Source of the DNA: Daejeonella sp. JGW-45
Lineage (GTDB): Bacteria > Bacteroidota > Bacteroidia > Sphingobacteriales > Sphingobacteriaceae
Direction: 5' to 3'
DNA length: 64,000 nucleotides
Assembly (NCBI RefSeq): GCF_029360805.1
Contig: NZ_JARKNC010000002.1
Span: 289,978-353,977 of the forward strand
A program made the position numbers and the translations under genes. Below the pieces are notes generated by a model, which made no database searches, had not been told where the DNA came from, and saw only the letters and a list, made by a program, of their open reading frames with translations. Every line of letters starts with the position of its first letter. Positions within the stretch are counted from its first letter, which is position 1. Shown here piece by piece: positions 38,146 through 45,115 of this stretch.

Positions 38146-38257
38146 CTTCATTACGAATTTCACAATTCGTTATTCACCGTCGTTGCGAATTTCATAATTG
38201 CGAGTTAACCGGCATTGCGAAATACGTAATTACGGGTTAACCGGCATTGAAAATATG
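38146..38257. repeat. 32-bp imperfect tandem repeat, about 3.4 copies
   Basis: Three units of exactly 32 bp (38146-38177, 38178-38209, 38210-38241) and a partial fourth. Units two and three end in GTTAAC and begin with CG-CG/TTGCGAA words; the first unit contains the inverted repeat ACGAATT/AATTCGT. The units adjoin without spacers, so this is not a CRISPR. Confidence 0.75.
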
Positions 38258-38883
38258 GTAAAAGTGCATTTTCATTGGAAATGAGGGCTTTTTTGAGTAT
38301 ATTATAATAGGAAATAAAGCACAAAATTGAAACTGAAAACTGAAGAATCATGGTGATCAAGGACCAGATTACTGAGATAGGATACGAGAGTATTTCTGGG
38401 AGTGAATGGAGAGTGAATGGAGAGTGAATAGATAGTGAATGAAATAGATTCGTCTCGAATGGGCGTTTTGAACGGTTTAGGTATAGGGCTTATATGCAGC
38501 CAGGCTCTGCTAAACCACGCCGGGGAGTATACATTCGATTTAGGCTGCCGTGATTTATTAAGGCCGTACTGGCGTATGGGTGTATTTTTTAACCATTAAA
38601 ATTTAAGTATAGAGAAAGGAAAGAATAATGAGAGATGAGCAGGAATTAGATTTCGGGCTCGTTTGGATGAAGGAGTAACCAGGCAAAGAAAGACCTGCCA
38701 CATGGTCAATAGCTTACTGTTGCTTTAAACACAAATACTGGTGCATTACAGTTATTGGGTTCGATTCCCCAATGGTGCCGTTAGTATGGTGAGTCCGCCC
38801 GGGCGGAAGTACACCGAACGCGAAACAGGCGGTAAGTATGAAGACTCTGCTAAAAGTTTTTTTAAGAGCTAAATATCAGGAAC

Positions 38884-39215
38884 CACTGTTGTCCGGTTAA
38901 ATTGGAATCTCTATAAAATATGTTTTTACGCCTTGCATCAGATGTTTTTTGCCGATTTTTAAAAGCAAGCCCCTCTATAAATACAAGTAGGCTTGACCCC
39001 GAAGGCGCCCGCCCGGATGAACACCGTTCGGACGGGGTCACATGTTTAATAGAAGAAATCATTCTAGCCCTTTCCGACCCCGGAGGTGGTCGTATGTGTT
39101 TGAAACTTCACATGCGACCACCTTCGGGGTCGATTTGTCGGAAATATCGATTACTATAAACATCCGACCGCCTTCGGGGGTCGAAAAGTAAAAATCTTTT
39201 AACCGGACACTAGTG
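38884..39215. mobile_element. 332-bp MITE-like element with terminal inverted repeats
   Basis: The left end CACTGTTGTCCGGTTAAA and the right end TTTAACCGGACACTAGTG are inverted repeats matching at 16 of 18 positions. No transposase is encoded inside. The interior carries a copy of the CCCGCCCGGATGAA hairpin (39006-39039) and a long hairpin at 39076-39131. It is probably non-autonomous, mobilised by a transposase elsewhere in the genome. Confidence 0.65.
39076..39131. repeat. Long hairpin of the GGTCG/GACCCC type
   Basis: A 23-base arm starting GACCCCGGAGGTGG pairs with its complement after a 10-base loop, 21 of 23 positions matching. A related half-copy (CCGACCGCCTTCGGGGGTCG) lies at ~39164-39183. 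Such palindromes are dispersed in intergenic DNA of many Bacteroidota. Confidence 0.75.
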
Positions 39216-39370
39216 TATCAAGAACCAAGAATCAAGACTTGAGGGTTGATGGCATTGATGATTGTCTTAAATATTCCGGCTGAGTCATTTGGAAGGGGCA
39301 CCAGCAAGGATTAGTATAACGCCAGGACCGCTCGGTGGAAGATAATACCCGGTTTTACCCGCGTATCTTA

Positions 39371-39409
39371 ATACCTGATACCTGATACCTGATACCTGAC
39401 CCCTGATAC
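39371..39409 (-). repeat. GTATCAG heptamer array after the ferritin-like gene
   Basis: On the minus strand, directly after the stop codon, the sequence reads GTATCAG, GGGTCAG, then GTATCAG repeated, in strict 7-bp steps. The same GTATCAG word follows the stop of the convergent sulfatase gene at 37520, on the other side of the island. Confidence 0.85.
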
Positions 39410-40018
39410 TTATACGACTTCCTTCTCCAAACCTACTAACCATTTCCTGAACAAGTCCGCCTCAAACTGGACTGCTCTCTCAGCATGTCTTTCCCACTCC
39501 GGCGAAAAGTTTTTGAGCTGGACCAGCATTTCCTCCAGATGTCCCTCTTCTTCCAGAATAATCGATTTTACATTGACCTTGCTGCCGGTTGAATCAAGAA
39601 CATCCTGGTAAACCGGGTAAAGTTCGTCGGCGCGGACCTCGATGGCGTAAGTCACTAAGAGGTATGCCGCGAACTTCAGCTCGTTACCGCTTAAGCTGAG
39701 TTCTGATTTAAGATATTTGCAGACCTGAACATCCAGCATATTCAGGTAGTACCGGCTATCGTGTGTTGCCAGCAGGTATTCGTCCCTGTAATCAGCGCAT
39801 AGGCCTGCACCTAATTTCGATATCTGCTTTTTTAAGTAAAAGGCGTGCCGGTGTTCTTCGGCTGCATGCTTAAGTATGATCAGCGTTACGTCTGTTTTGT
39901 GTTCGCTGGCTGATATCTTACGCGCACCTGTATTCTCCATTAAGGATAACGTATTAAGCCATTTTGCGTGCTTGCTTGTATCGGCTACGATCGCCGTAAG
40001 TATTTGCTTGAAATCCAT
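39410..40018 (-). CDS. Ferritin-like di-iron protein coupled to bioA
   Basis: 202-residue all-helical protein of unknown function. It shows the carboxylate-bridged di-iron spacing of the ferritin-like superfamily: Glu28, Glu55xxHis58, Glu127 and Glu157xxHis160, with 27- and 30-residue gaps inside each pair. No signal peptide is seen. It starts 1 bp after the bioA stop, so the two are very likely coupled. Possible roles include an oxidation step linked to biotin precursor supply or an unrelated oxygenase; neither is proven. The stop codon is directly followed by GTATCAG heptamers. Confidence 0.75.
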   Translation of the reverse strand: MDFKQILTAIVADTSKHAKWLNTLSLMENTGARKISASEHKTDVTLIILKHAAEEHRHAFYLKKQISKLGAGLCADYRDEYLLATHDSRYYLNMLDVQVCKYLKSELSLSGNELKFAAYLLVTYAIEVRADELYPVYQDVLDSTGSKVNVKSIILEEEGHLEEMLVQLKNFSPEWERHAERAVQFEADLFRKWLVGLEKEVV

Positions 40019-40019
40019 C

Positions 40020-41294
40020 TTAAAATTGCTCCAGGGCTTTTTCTATTTTTTGGTAAATATAATCCAGTTGCTCATTACTGATGCAATATGGAGGCATTAT
40101 ATAAATGATGTTACCCAGAGGACGTAAAATGACACCTTCCTGTAAAAAGAAATTATACAGGGTATCGCGCAGGCTGTTAAAATACGACGTACTATTCCCG
40201 GTTTCCCACTCAAGCGCCAGAACGGTCCCGGTCTGACGTACCGTTTTAAGCTTTGGGTTACCTTTGATTCTTGCTGCAAACGATTTGTGCCGGTGGACGA
40301 TCCGGTTAATATCATCCCAGGTTTCATCCTTTAAGAGTATATCCAGACTTGCCAGCGCGGCAGAACATGCAACGGGGTTTGCCGTGAAGGAGTGCCCGTG
40401 AAATAAGGTTTTAAGCTTGTCCTCCGAAAGAAATGCATCATAGATCTTCTGGCTGGATGTAGTTAACCCGAGCGCCATTGTCCCACCCGTTATCCCTTTC
40501 GAAAAGCACATGATATCGGGCTGTGAACTTAACCAGGCAGAAGCAAACAATTTACCGGTTCGGCCAAACCCCGTCATCACTTCATCGGCTATGGTTAATA
40601 TTCCCAGTTCCCCGCAATGAGCCATTAATTCGTCCAGGTAAAGCGCCTCGTACATGTTCATCCCGCCGGCACCCTGAATCAGGGGCTCGAAGATGAAAGC
40701 TGAAAGCTGAGAGCTGAGAGCTGAAAGCTGCGCTTTAAGGCGGTCAATGTTCTCTGCGCAGGGGAGGTCTATAAATTCTACGTCAAACAGCAATTGCTCA
40801 AATGGCCTGGTGAATGCGCTTCGTGAACTTACCGACATCGCGCCAAACGTATCCCCATGATAGGAATCTCTGAAGGCAAGCACTTTCGTTCTGGCCTGAC
40901 CGGTATTGGCCCAGTACTGAAAACACATCTTAAGTGCCACTTCCACGGCCGTAGATCCATTATCTGAATAGAAGGCCTTTTTCTGATTATCGGGCAGGAT
41001 AGCAAGCAGCCTTTCGGCAAGGTCTACTGCCGCAGGATGGGTAAAGCCCGCGAAAATCACGTGCTCAAGTGTCAGGAGTTGTTCGGCAACCCTTGCGGCT
41101 ATATAGGGGTGCGCGTGGCCATGAATATTCACCCACCATGATGAAACTGCATCAATATACTTCTTGCCATCTTCTGCGATCAGATACACACCCTCTCCCT
41201 TCACTATCGGAACGGGTAGTGCAGCATTCTGCATTTGGGTGTACGGGTGCCATATTACTGCCTGATCGCGTTCTGCTAAAGATCTTTCTGCCAT
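40020..41294 (-). CDS. bioA: Adenosylmethionine-8-amino-7-oxononanoate aminotransferase BioA
   Basis: PLP enzyme making 7,8-diaminononanoate in biotin synthesis, with SAM as amino donor. 424 residues. Motifs are WHPYTQMQN at the start (typical of BioA), YHGDTFGAMSVSS near residue 140, ADEVMTGFGRTGK near 240, and the PLP lysine in MCFSKGITGGTMALGL near 270. A 42-bp heptamer array is translated in frame at residues ~188-201 (QLSALSSQLS region), just before FIFEPLIQGAGG, and is extra relative to the usual family sequence as I know it. Start overlaps the Nudix gene end by 19 bp. Confidence 0.95.
   Translation of the reverse strand: MAERSLAERDQAVIWHPYTQMQNAALPVPIVKGEGVYLIAEDGKKYIDAVSSWWVNIHGHAHPYIAARVAEQLLTLEHVIFAGFTHPAAVDLAERLLAILPDNQKKAFYSDNGSTAVEVALKMCFQYWANTGQARTKVLAFRDSYHGDTFGAMSVSSRSAFTRPFEQLLFDVEFIDLPCAENIDRLKAQLSALSSQLSAFIFEPLIQGAGGMNMYEALYLDELMAHCGELGILTIADEVMTGFGRTGKLFASAWLSSQPDIMCFSKGITGGTMALGLTTSSQKIYDAFLSEDKLKTLFHGHSFTANPVACSAALASLDILLKDETWDDINRIVHRHKSFAARIKGNPKLKTVRQTGTVLALEWETGNSTSYFNSLRDTLYNFFLQEGVILRPLGNIIYIMPPYCISNEQLDYIYQKIEKALEQF
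40692..40733. repeat. In-frame heptamer array inside bioA
   Basis: Six 7-bp units on the plus strand: GATGAAA, GCTGAAA, GCTGAGA, GCTGAGA, GCTGAAA, GCTGCGC. The 42 bp equal 14 codons and keep the bioA frame. The same GCTGAAA word occurs in the arrays at 24614 and 46139. Confidence 0.88.
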
Positions 41295-41728
41295 TTCTCT
41301 TTCAATAACTCTATAACCCGCTGATCGGTGGGAAAGGTAACATCCTCAACAGTCAGGTCCTCTATATTCTTCCATCTGAAAGCCTGCAGAAGGTTCCCTT
41401 CCGTATCGAAATCAAAGGCCTTATCCTTGAAATTCAATACAAGTTCTTTCTGTGGCTTAACTAAATAATAAACACTTATGATCTGGCTGTCGTTAAACAC
41501 TGATTTAATATAGAAATCGGTTGTATAGAAGTGCTCGACAACCTCCACTTCGGCATCACACTCCTCAATGAATTCTCTTTTTAGTGCATCGATCAGCCCC
41601 TCGCCATACTCCAGTCCGCCGCCGGGGAATTTGCTGAAGCGGAAACCGTACTCCTCCTCATCACTCAGCAATATCTCGCCCAGGGGATTGATCAGCAAAC
41701 CGTAAACACGTACATTGAATTTATACAT
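41276..41728 (-). CDS. Nudix hydrolase
   Basis: 150-residue hydrolase of nucleoside-diphosphate-linked compounds. The Nudix box reads GGLEYGE...LKREFIEECDAEV, matching G-x5-E-x7-R-E-U-x-E-E, with Asp in place of the late Gly. The substrate cannot be told. It overlaps the CDF transporter gene by 8 bp upstream and bioA by 19 bp downstream, so the four minus-strand genes from 42704 to 39410 look like one operon. Confidence 0.9.
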   Translation of the reverse strand: MYKFNVRVYGLLINPLGEILLSDEEEYGFRFSKFPGGGLEYGEGLIDALKREFIEECDAEVEVVEHFYTTDFYIKSVFNDSQIISVYYLVKPQKELVLNFKDKAFDFDTEGNLLQAFRWKNIEDLTVEDVTFPTDQRVIELLKEKWQKDL

Positions 41729-42704
41729 CAGAAGAAAAGTGCTTTTTATTGCGGGTTACGTTTTCAATAGTCCAAACGATATCTGCCGTTCTTGGCTCTG
41801 ACCTCACCGGGCAGGCTTGCATCCTGCAATAGTGACAACATTCGGGAATACACGGATCGGCATGAATAAAAAACTCGACAGATGAGTTAGCTTTGCTATT
41901 CATCATAGCATCTACTTCTGAAACCTCCTCGTGAACCTTGTTAAGATCAAAATAATAAGGTAGTGTCAGGTGACAATCGATATGAATATCAGGCCCATAG
42001 CGTTGAGTTCTAAGATTATGCATATCGATCCAGCTATCTTTCCGGTATGAGTTCAAAATCGAGATGACTTCATCGGCTGTTTCCAGATCCGATTCATCCA
42101 TCAGGCCTGAAACCGACCTTCTCACCAGTTTATAACCACTGAAAATAATAAAGAAGCCGATGGCTATGGAAAAAACACTGTCCAGATAGTTCAGTCCGGT
42201 CAGATAGATCAGTATTAAGCCGGCTACGAGTCCGGCACTTGTATATGCATCGGCTTGAAGATGTTTCCCATCCGCAAACAAGGTCAGGGAATTCAGTTTT
42301 TTACTCTGACTAACCAGGTAGTAGCCCAGTACAAAATTGACAAACCCTGTTGCAGCTATGATTATCGTACCGTCTATCAGGTCATTGATTTCATGAGGGT
42401 AAACCAGGTTATAGGCTGACTTAAAGATAATGAGGATGCCGGCGATCACGATCAGGCTGCCTTCAATGAAAACCGAGAAGAACTCCACCTTACCATGCCC
42501 ATAAGGATGGTTGTTATCCCGGGGTTGCGCGGCCACGTAAATGCTGTAAAAAGCGAACGCACTTGCCAGTACATTAACTATGCTCTCTGCCGCATCGGTG
42601 AGGATAGAATTAGACGAAGTGATAAAGTAGGCCGTAAACTTTGCCAGCATCAGCAGGATACCGATACCAAGCGAAATAAGAATTACTTTTTTTTGACTTT
42701 GCAA
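41721..42704 (-). CDS. Cation diffusion facilitator (CDF) metal transporter
   Basis: 327-residue inner-membrane exporter of divalent metal ions. Six hydrophobic segments lie in ~1-215; helix II has LTDAAESIVN and helix V has the partner metal site near FADGKHLQADAYTSAG (given in part). The cytoplasmic domain is followed by an unusual cysteine-rich tail, C-x3-C-C-x2-C-x3-C, within CIPECCHYCRMQAC, that could bind metal. It begins an operon with Nudix, bioA and the ferritin-like gene and is divergent from the aminotransferase. Confidence 0.92.
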   Translation of the reverse strand: MQSQKKVILISLGIGILLMLAKFTAYFITSSNSILTDAAESIVNVLASAFAFYSIYVAAQPRDNNHPYGHGKVEFFSVFIEGSLIVIAGILIIFKSAYNLVYPHEINDLIDGTIIIAATGFVNFVLGYYLVSQSKKLNSLTLFADGKHLQADAYTSAGLVAGLILIYLTGLNYLDSVFSIAIGFFIIFSGYKLVRRSVSGLMDESDLETADEVISILNSYRKDSWIDMHNLRTQRYGPDIHIDCHLTLPYYFDLNKVHEEVSEVDAMMNSKANSSVEFFIHADPCIPECCHYCRMQACPVRSEPRTADIVWTIENVTRNKKHFSSDV

Positions 42705-42724
42705 ATCAGAAGCTTAGTTCAAAC

Positions 42725-42732
42725 AAATTTAG
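42725..42732 (-). promoter_or_regulatory. Possible -7 element for the CDF-Nudix-bioA operon
   Basis: Minus-strand TAAATTTG matches TAnnTTTG, 20 bp before the CDF start. A TTG lies 15 bp further up; no TTTG at the best distance. Confidence 0.45.
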
Positions 42733-42791
42733 ACAATACATTAAAGCAATTTTTAAAATATTCGAAATTCCAGGGTCTTTTCTCTATAATT

Positions 42792-42822
42792 TTTGCATTC
42801 GCTAAGCAGGTTCCTATATTTG
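42792..42822 (+). promoter_or_regulatory. Full Bacteroidota promoter for the aminotransferase gene
   Basis: TTTG at 42792-42795, a 19-bp spacer, and TATATTTG at 42815-42822 match the primary sigma consensus completely. It ends 8 bp before the ATG at 42831, which favours that start over upstream in-frame codons. Confidence 0.82.
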
Positions 42823-42830
42823 CCTTAATT

Positions 42831-44027
42831 ATGAGCACATTATCAAACAGAATAAACTATTTATCCGAATCTGCCACGATAAAGATGGCAAAAATGGGCA
42901 GAGAACTGGCCGCTAAAGGCATAGACGTTATCAGTCTTAGTTTGGGAGAAACAGACTTTTACACTCCTGATTTCGTCAAGGCGGCGGCGAAAGACGCAAT
43001 TGACAAGAATTTCTCCTACTATACACCGGTTCCCGGGTACCCTGAACTGCGAAAGGCTATAGCCGCCAAATTAAAGCGTGAAAATAATCTGGATTACGAT
43101 TTCGATCAGATCGTTGTATCAACCGGGGCTAAACAATCGCTTGCTAATGCAATTCTTTGTGTAGTAAATCCTGGCGACGAGGTGATCATCCCTACTCCAT
43201 ACTGGGTATCCTATTCTGAACTGGTCAAGCTGGCCGAGGGTGAATCTGTTTTTATCAATACCACACTTGAAAGTGATTTCAAGATCACTCCTGAGGAGCT
43301 TGAGGCTGCGATAACCCCTAAAACTAAGCTTTTCATGTTCTCATCTCCAAACAATCCTACGGGAAGCGTTTATACCAAAGAGGAGCTTGCAGGTTTGGCG
43401 AAGGTATTTGAGAAATATCCTGAGATCTATATCATCTCTGATGAGATCTACGAACATATCAATTTTCTGAACGATCATGAGTCGATCGCACAGTTTGACA
43501 GCATCAAAGACCGCGTGATCATTATCAATGGCCTTTCTAAAGCCTATGCTATGACTGGCTGGAGAATTGGTTATTCAGCAACTAACAAAGCTCTCGCTGC
43601 TGCCTGCGATAAACTTCAAAGCCAGATCACCTCCGGTACCTGCTCCATCACTCAGAAAGCGGGTATTGCCGCGTACGAAGGCGGACTGGATACTATCCGG
43701 GAGATGAAAGCGGTATTTAAGGAACGCCGCGACCTTGTATATGGTTTATTGAAAGATATTCCCGGGTTGAAAGTCAATTTACCAGGCGGAGCGTTTTACT
43801 TCTTTCCGGATGTGAGTTCCTTTTTTGGTAAAACCACTCCTGATGGCTCAACTATAAAAAATGCAGAAGACGTTTCATTATATCTGCTTAATACCGGCCA
43901 CGTAGCTACTGTAAGCGGGGATTCATTCGGCGATCCGAATTCTATCCGTCTTTCCTACGCTGCGGCAAATGAGAAACTGGTAGAAGCTATGAAACGTATC
44001 AAAGAAGCATTAGGCGCCTTGAAATAA
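42831..44027 (+). CDS. aspC: Aspartate aminotransferase (class I/II)
   Basis: PLP enzyme interconverting aspartate/oxaloacetate and glutamate/oxoglutarate; 398 residues. Motifs include GETDFYTPDFVKAAA near residue 40, SSPNNPTGSVY near 170, the ISDEIYEHI segment, and the PLP lysine in NGLSKAYAMTGWRIGY near 240. The open frame extends upstream to 42495, but the extension lies across the divergent promoter region and the CDF gene, so the true start is 42831. The heptose kinase gene follows after 46 bp. Confidence 0.93.
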   Translation: MSTLSNRINYLSESATIKMAKMGRELAAKGIDVISLSLGETDFYTPDFVKAAAKDAIDKNFSYYTPVPGYPELRKAIAAKLKRENNLDYDFDQIVVSTGAKQSLANAILCVVNPGDEVIIPTPYWVSYSELVKLAEGESVFINTTLESDFKITPEELEAAITPKTKLFMFSSPNNPTGSVYTKEELAGLAKVFEKYPEIYIISDEIYEHINFLNDHESIAQFDSIKDRVIIINGLSKAYAMTGWRIGYSATNKALAAACDKLQSQITSGTCSITQKAGIAAYEGGLDTIREMKAVFKERRDLVYGLLKDIPGLKVNLPGGAFYFFPDVSSFFGKTTPDGSTIKNAEDVSLYLLNTGHVATVSGDSFGDPNSIRLSYAAANEKLVEAMKRIKEALGALK

Positions 44028-44073
44028 AAACATTCTTACTGGTTTCGTATCACAGAACCTATAAAATCATCAC

Positions 44074-45048
44074 ATGACTGGTATCTTCAATAAATTCAAC
44101 TCATTGAATATCCTGATTATCGGTGATGTGATGATTGATAGCTATGTATGGGGGAAAATAGATAGAGTGTCGCCGGAAGCACCAGTACCCGTTGTACAGG
44201 TCACAAAAAAAGAGAACCGGCTGGGTGGTGCTGCTAATGTTGCCCTGAATGTCCAGTCACTGGGCGCGAATCCTATTATCTGTGCCATTATCGGAAACGA
44301 TGCTGAAGGCGGAGATCTTTTGTCCCTTCTGGAACGTGCGCAGCTAAGCAGTGAAGGTATTATATCGACTGAGGGTCGCCTCACCACGGTTAAAACCCGT
44401 ATAATAGCCCACAATCATCATGTTGTCCGGGTCGATGCTGAAACAGACACGAATATTTCTGAAGACCTGAGCCGCCTGGTTCAGGCTAAGATTGCCGGGA
44501 TCATTACCGAAAAAAACATTGACGCAATCATTTTTGAGGATTATGACAAGGGCTTGATCTCTGAGGAACTGATAACGTTTACCGTCACCCTTGCCAATCA
44601 AAAAGGCATCGTTACAGCCGTAGATCCTAAAAAGAGAAATTTCCATTTTTACAAAGACGTCAGCCTTTTCAAGCCAAATCTCAAGGAACTGAAGGAAGGC
44701 CTGAAAACAAACATTGACCCGGTTAGCATGACCCAAATTGAAGCAGCGGTTGACGAGATCAAGGCAAAGTTAAATGCTAAAAACGTCATGCTTACCCTCT
44801 CAGAACATGGTGTATTCATTAGTACGGGAAAAGGTCAAAAACTAATACCAGCGCATGTGAGGAGTATTGCTGATGTCTCAGGTGCCGGTGATACCGTCAT
44901 TGCAACAGCTGCCTTATGTCTTGCATCCGGCCTCGACGAATTCCGAACTGCTGCCGTTGCAAACCTTGCCGGCGGGCTGGTTTGCGAACATGTGGGGGTA
45001 GTTCCAATAGATAAAGAGCAATTACTGAAAGAGACTGCGTTGCTTTGA
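44074..45048 (+). CDS. rfaE1: D-glycero-beta-D-manno-heptose-7-phosphate kinase
   Basis: PfkB-family kinase of the ADP-heptose pathway for lipopolysaccharide core or other heptose glycans. 324 residues, equal to the N-terminal half of HldE; the cytidylyltransferase half is absent and must be a separate gene. Motifs: GDVMIDSYVWG near residue 17, RVSPEAPVPVV near 30, LGGAANVALN near 51, and the catalytic VSGAGDTVIA near 267. It probably shares a transcript with the aminotransferase. Confidence 0.9.
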   Translation: MTGIFNKFNSLNILIIGDVMIDSYVWGKIDRVSPEAPVPVVQVTKKENRLGGAANVALNVQSLGANPIICAIIGNDAEGGDLLSLLERAQLSSEGIISTEGRLTTVKTRIIAHNHHVVRVDAETDTNISEDLSRLVQAKIAGIITEKNIDAIIFEDYDKGLISEELITFTVTLANQKGIVTAVDPKKRNFHFYKDVSLFKPNLKELKEGLKTNIDPVSMTQIEAAVDEIKAKLNAKNVMLTLSEHGVFISTGKGQKLIPAHVRSIADVSGAGDTVIATAALCLASGLDEFRTAAVANLAGGLVCEHVGVVPIDKEQLLKETALL

Positions 45049-45115
45049 CGCATCATACGGGACTTCGCCGAAGTTGCGTTTGTAGCTGAGCACCTGAAAT
45101 CCTACATTAACCCTT

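Larger units (their letters stand above)
37519..39409. other. 1.9-kb gene-free repeat island
   Basis: No ORF above ~66 codons has coding character. The region holds two related insertion-element-like ends, a 32-bp tandem repeat, a 332-bp element bounded by inverted repeats, long GGTCG-type hairpins and heptamer arrays, which are listed separately. Short direct repeats of other periods also occur at ~37800-37850 and ~38398-38440 (11-bp units around GGAGAGTGAAT). Confidence 0.75.

Noticed and set aside
38146-38241. 32-bp repeats as a possible CRISPR
   Set aside because: Units adjoin directly without spacers and diverge from each other; no cas genes are near.
38740-38785. T-arm-like sequence GGGTTCGATTCCCC suggesting a tRNA
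   Set aside because: No matching acceptor, D-arm or anticodon arm could be folded around it, and the T-loop spacing is off by one. Probably a chance word in the repeat island.
37700-38880. Decayed transposase gene between the two insertion-element ends
   Set aside because: No stretch above ~66 codons and no transposase motif could be seen in any frame.
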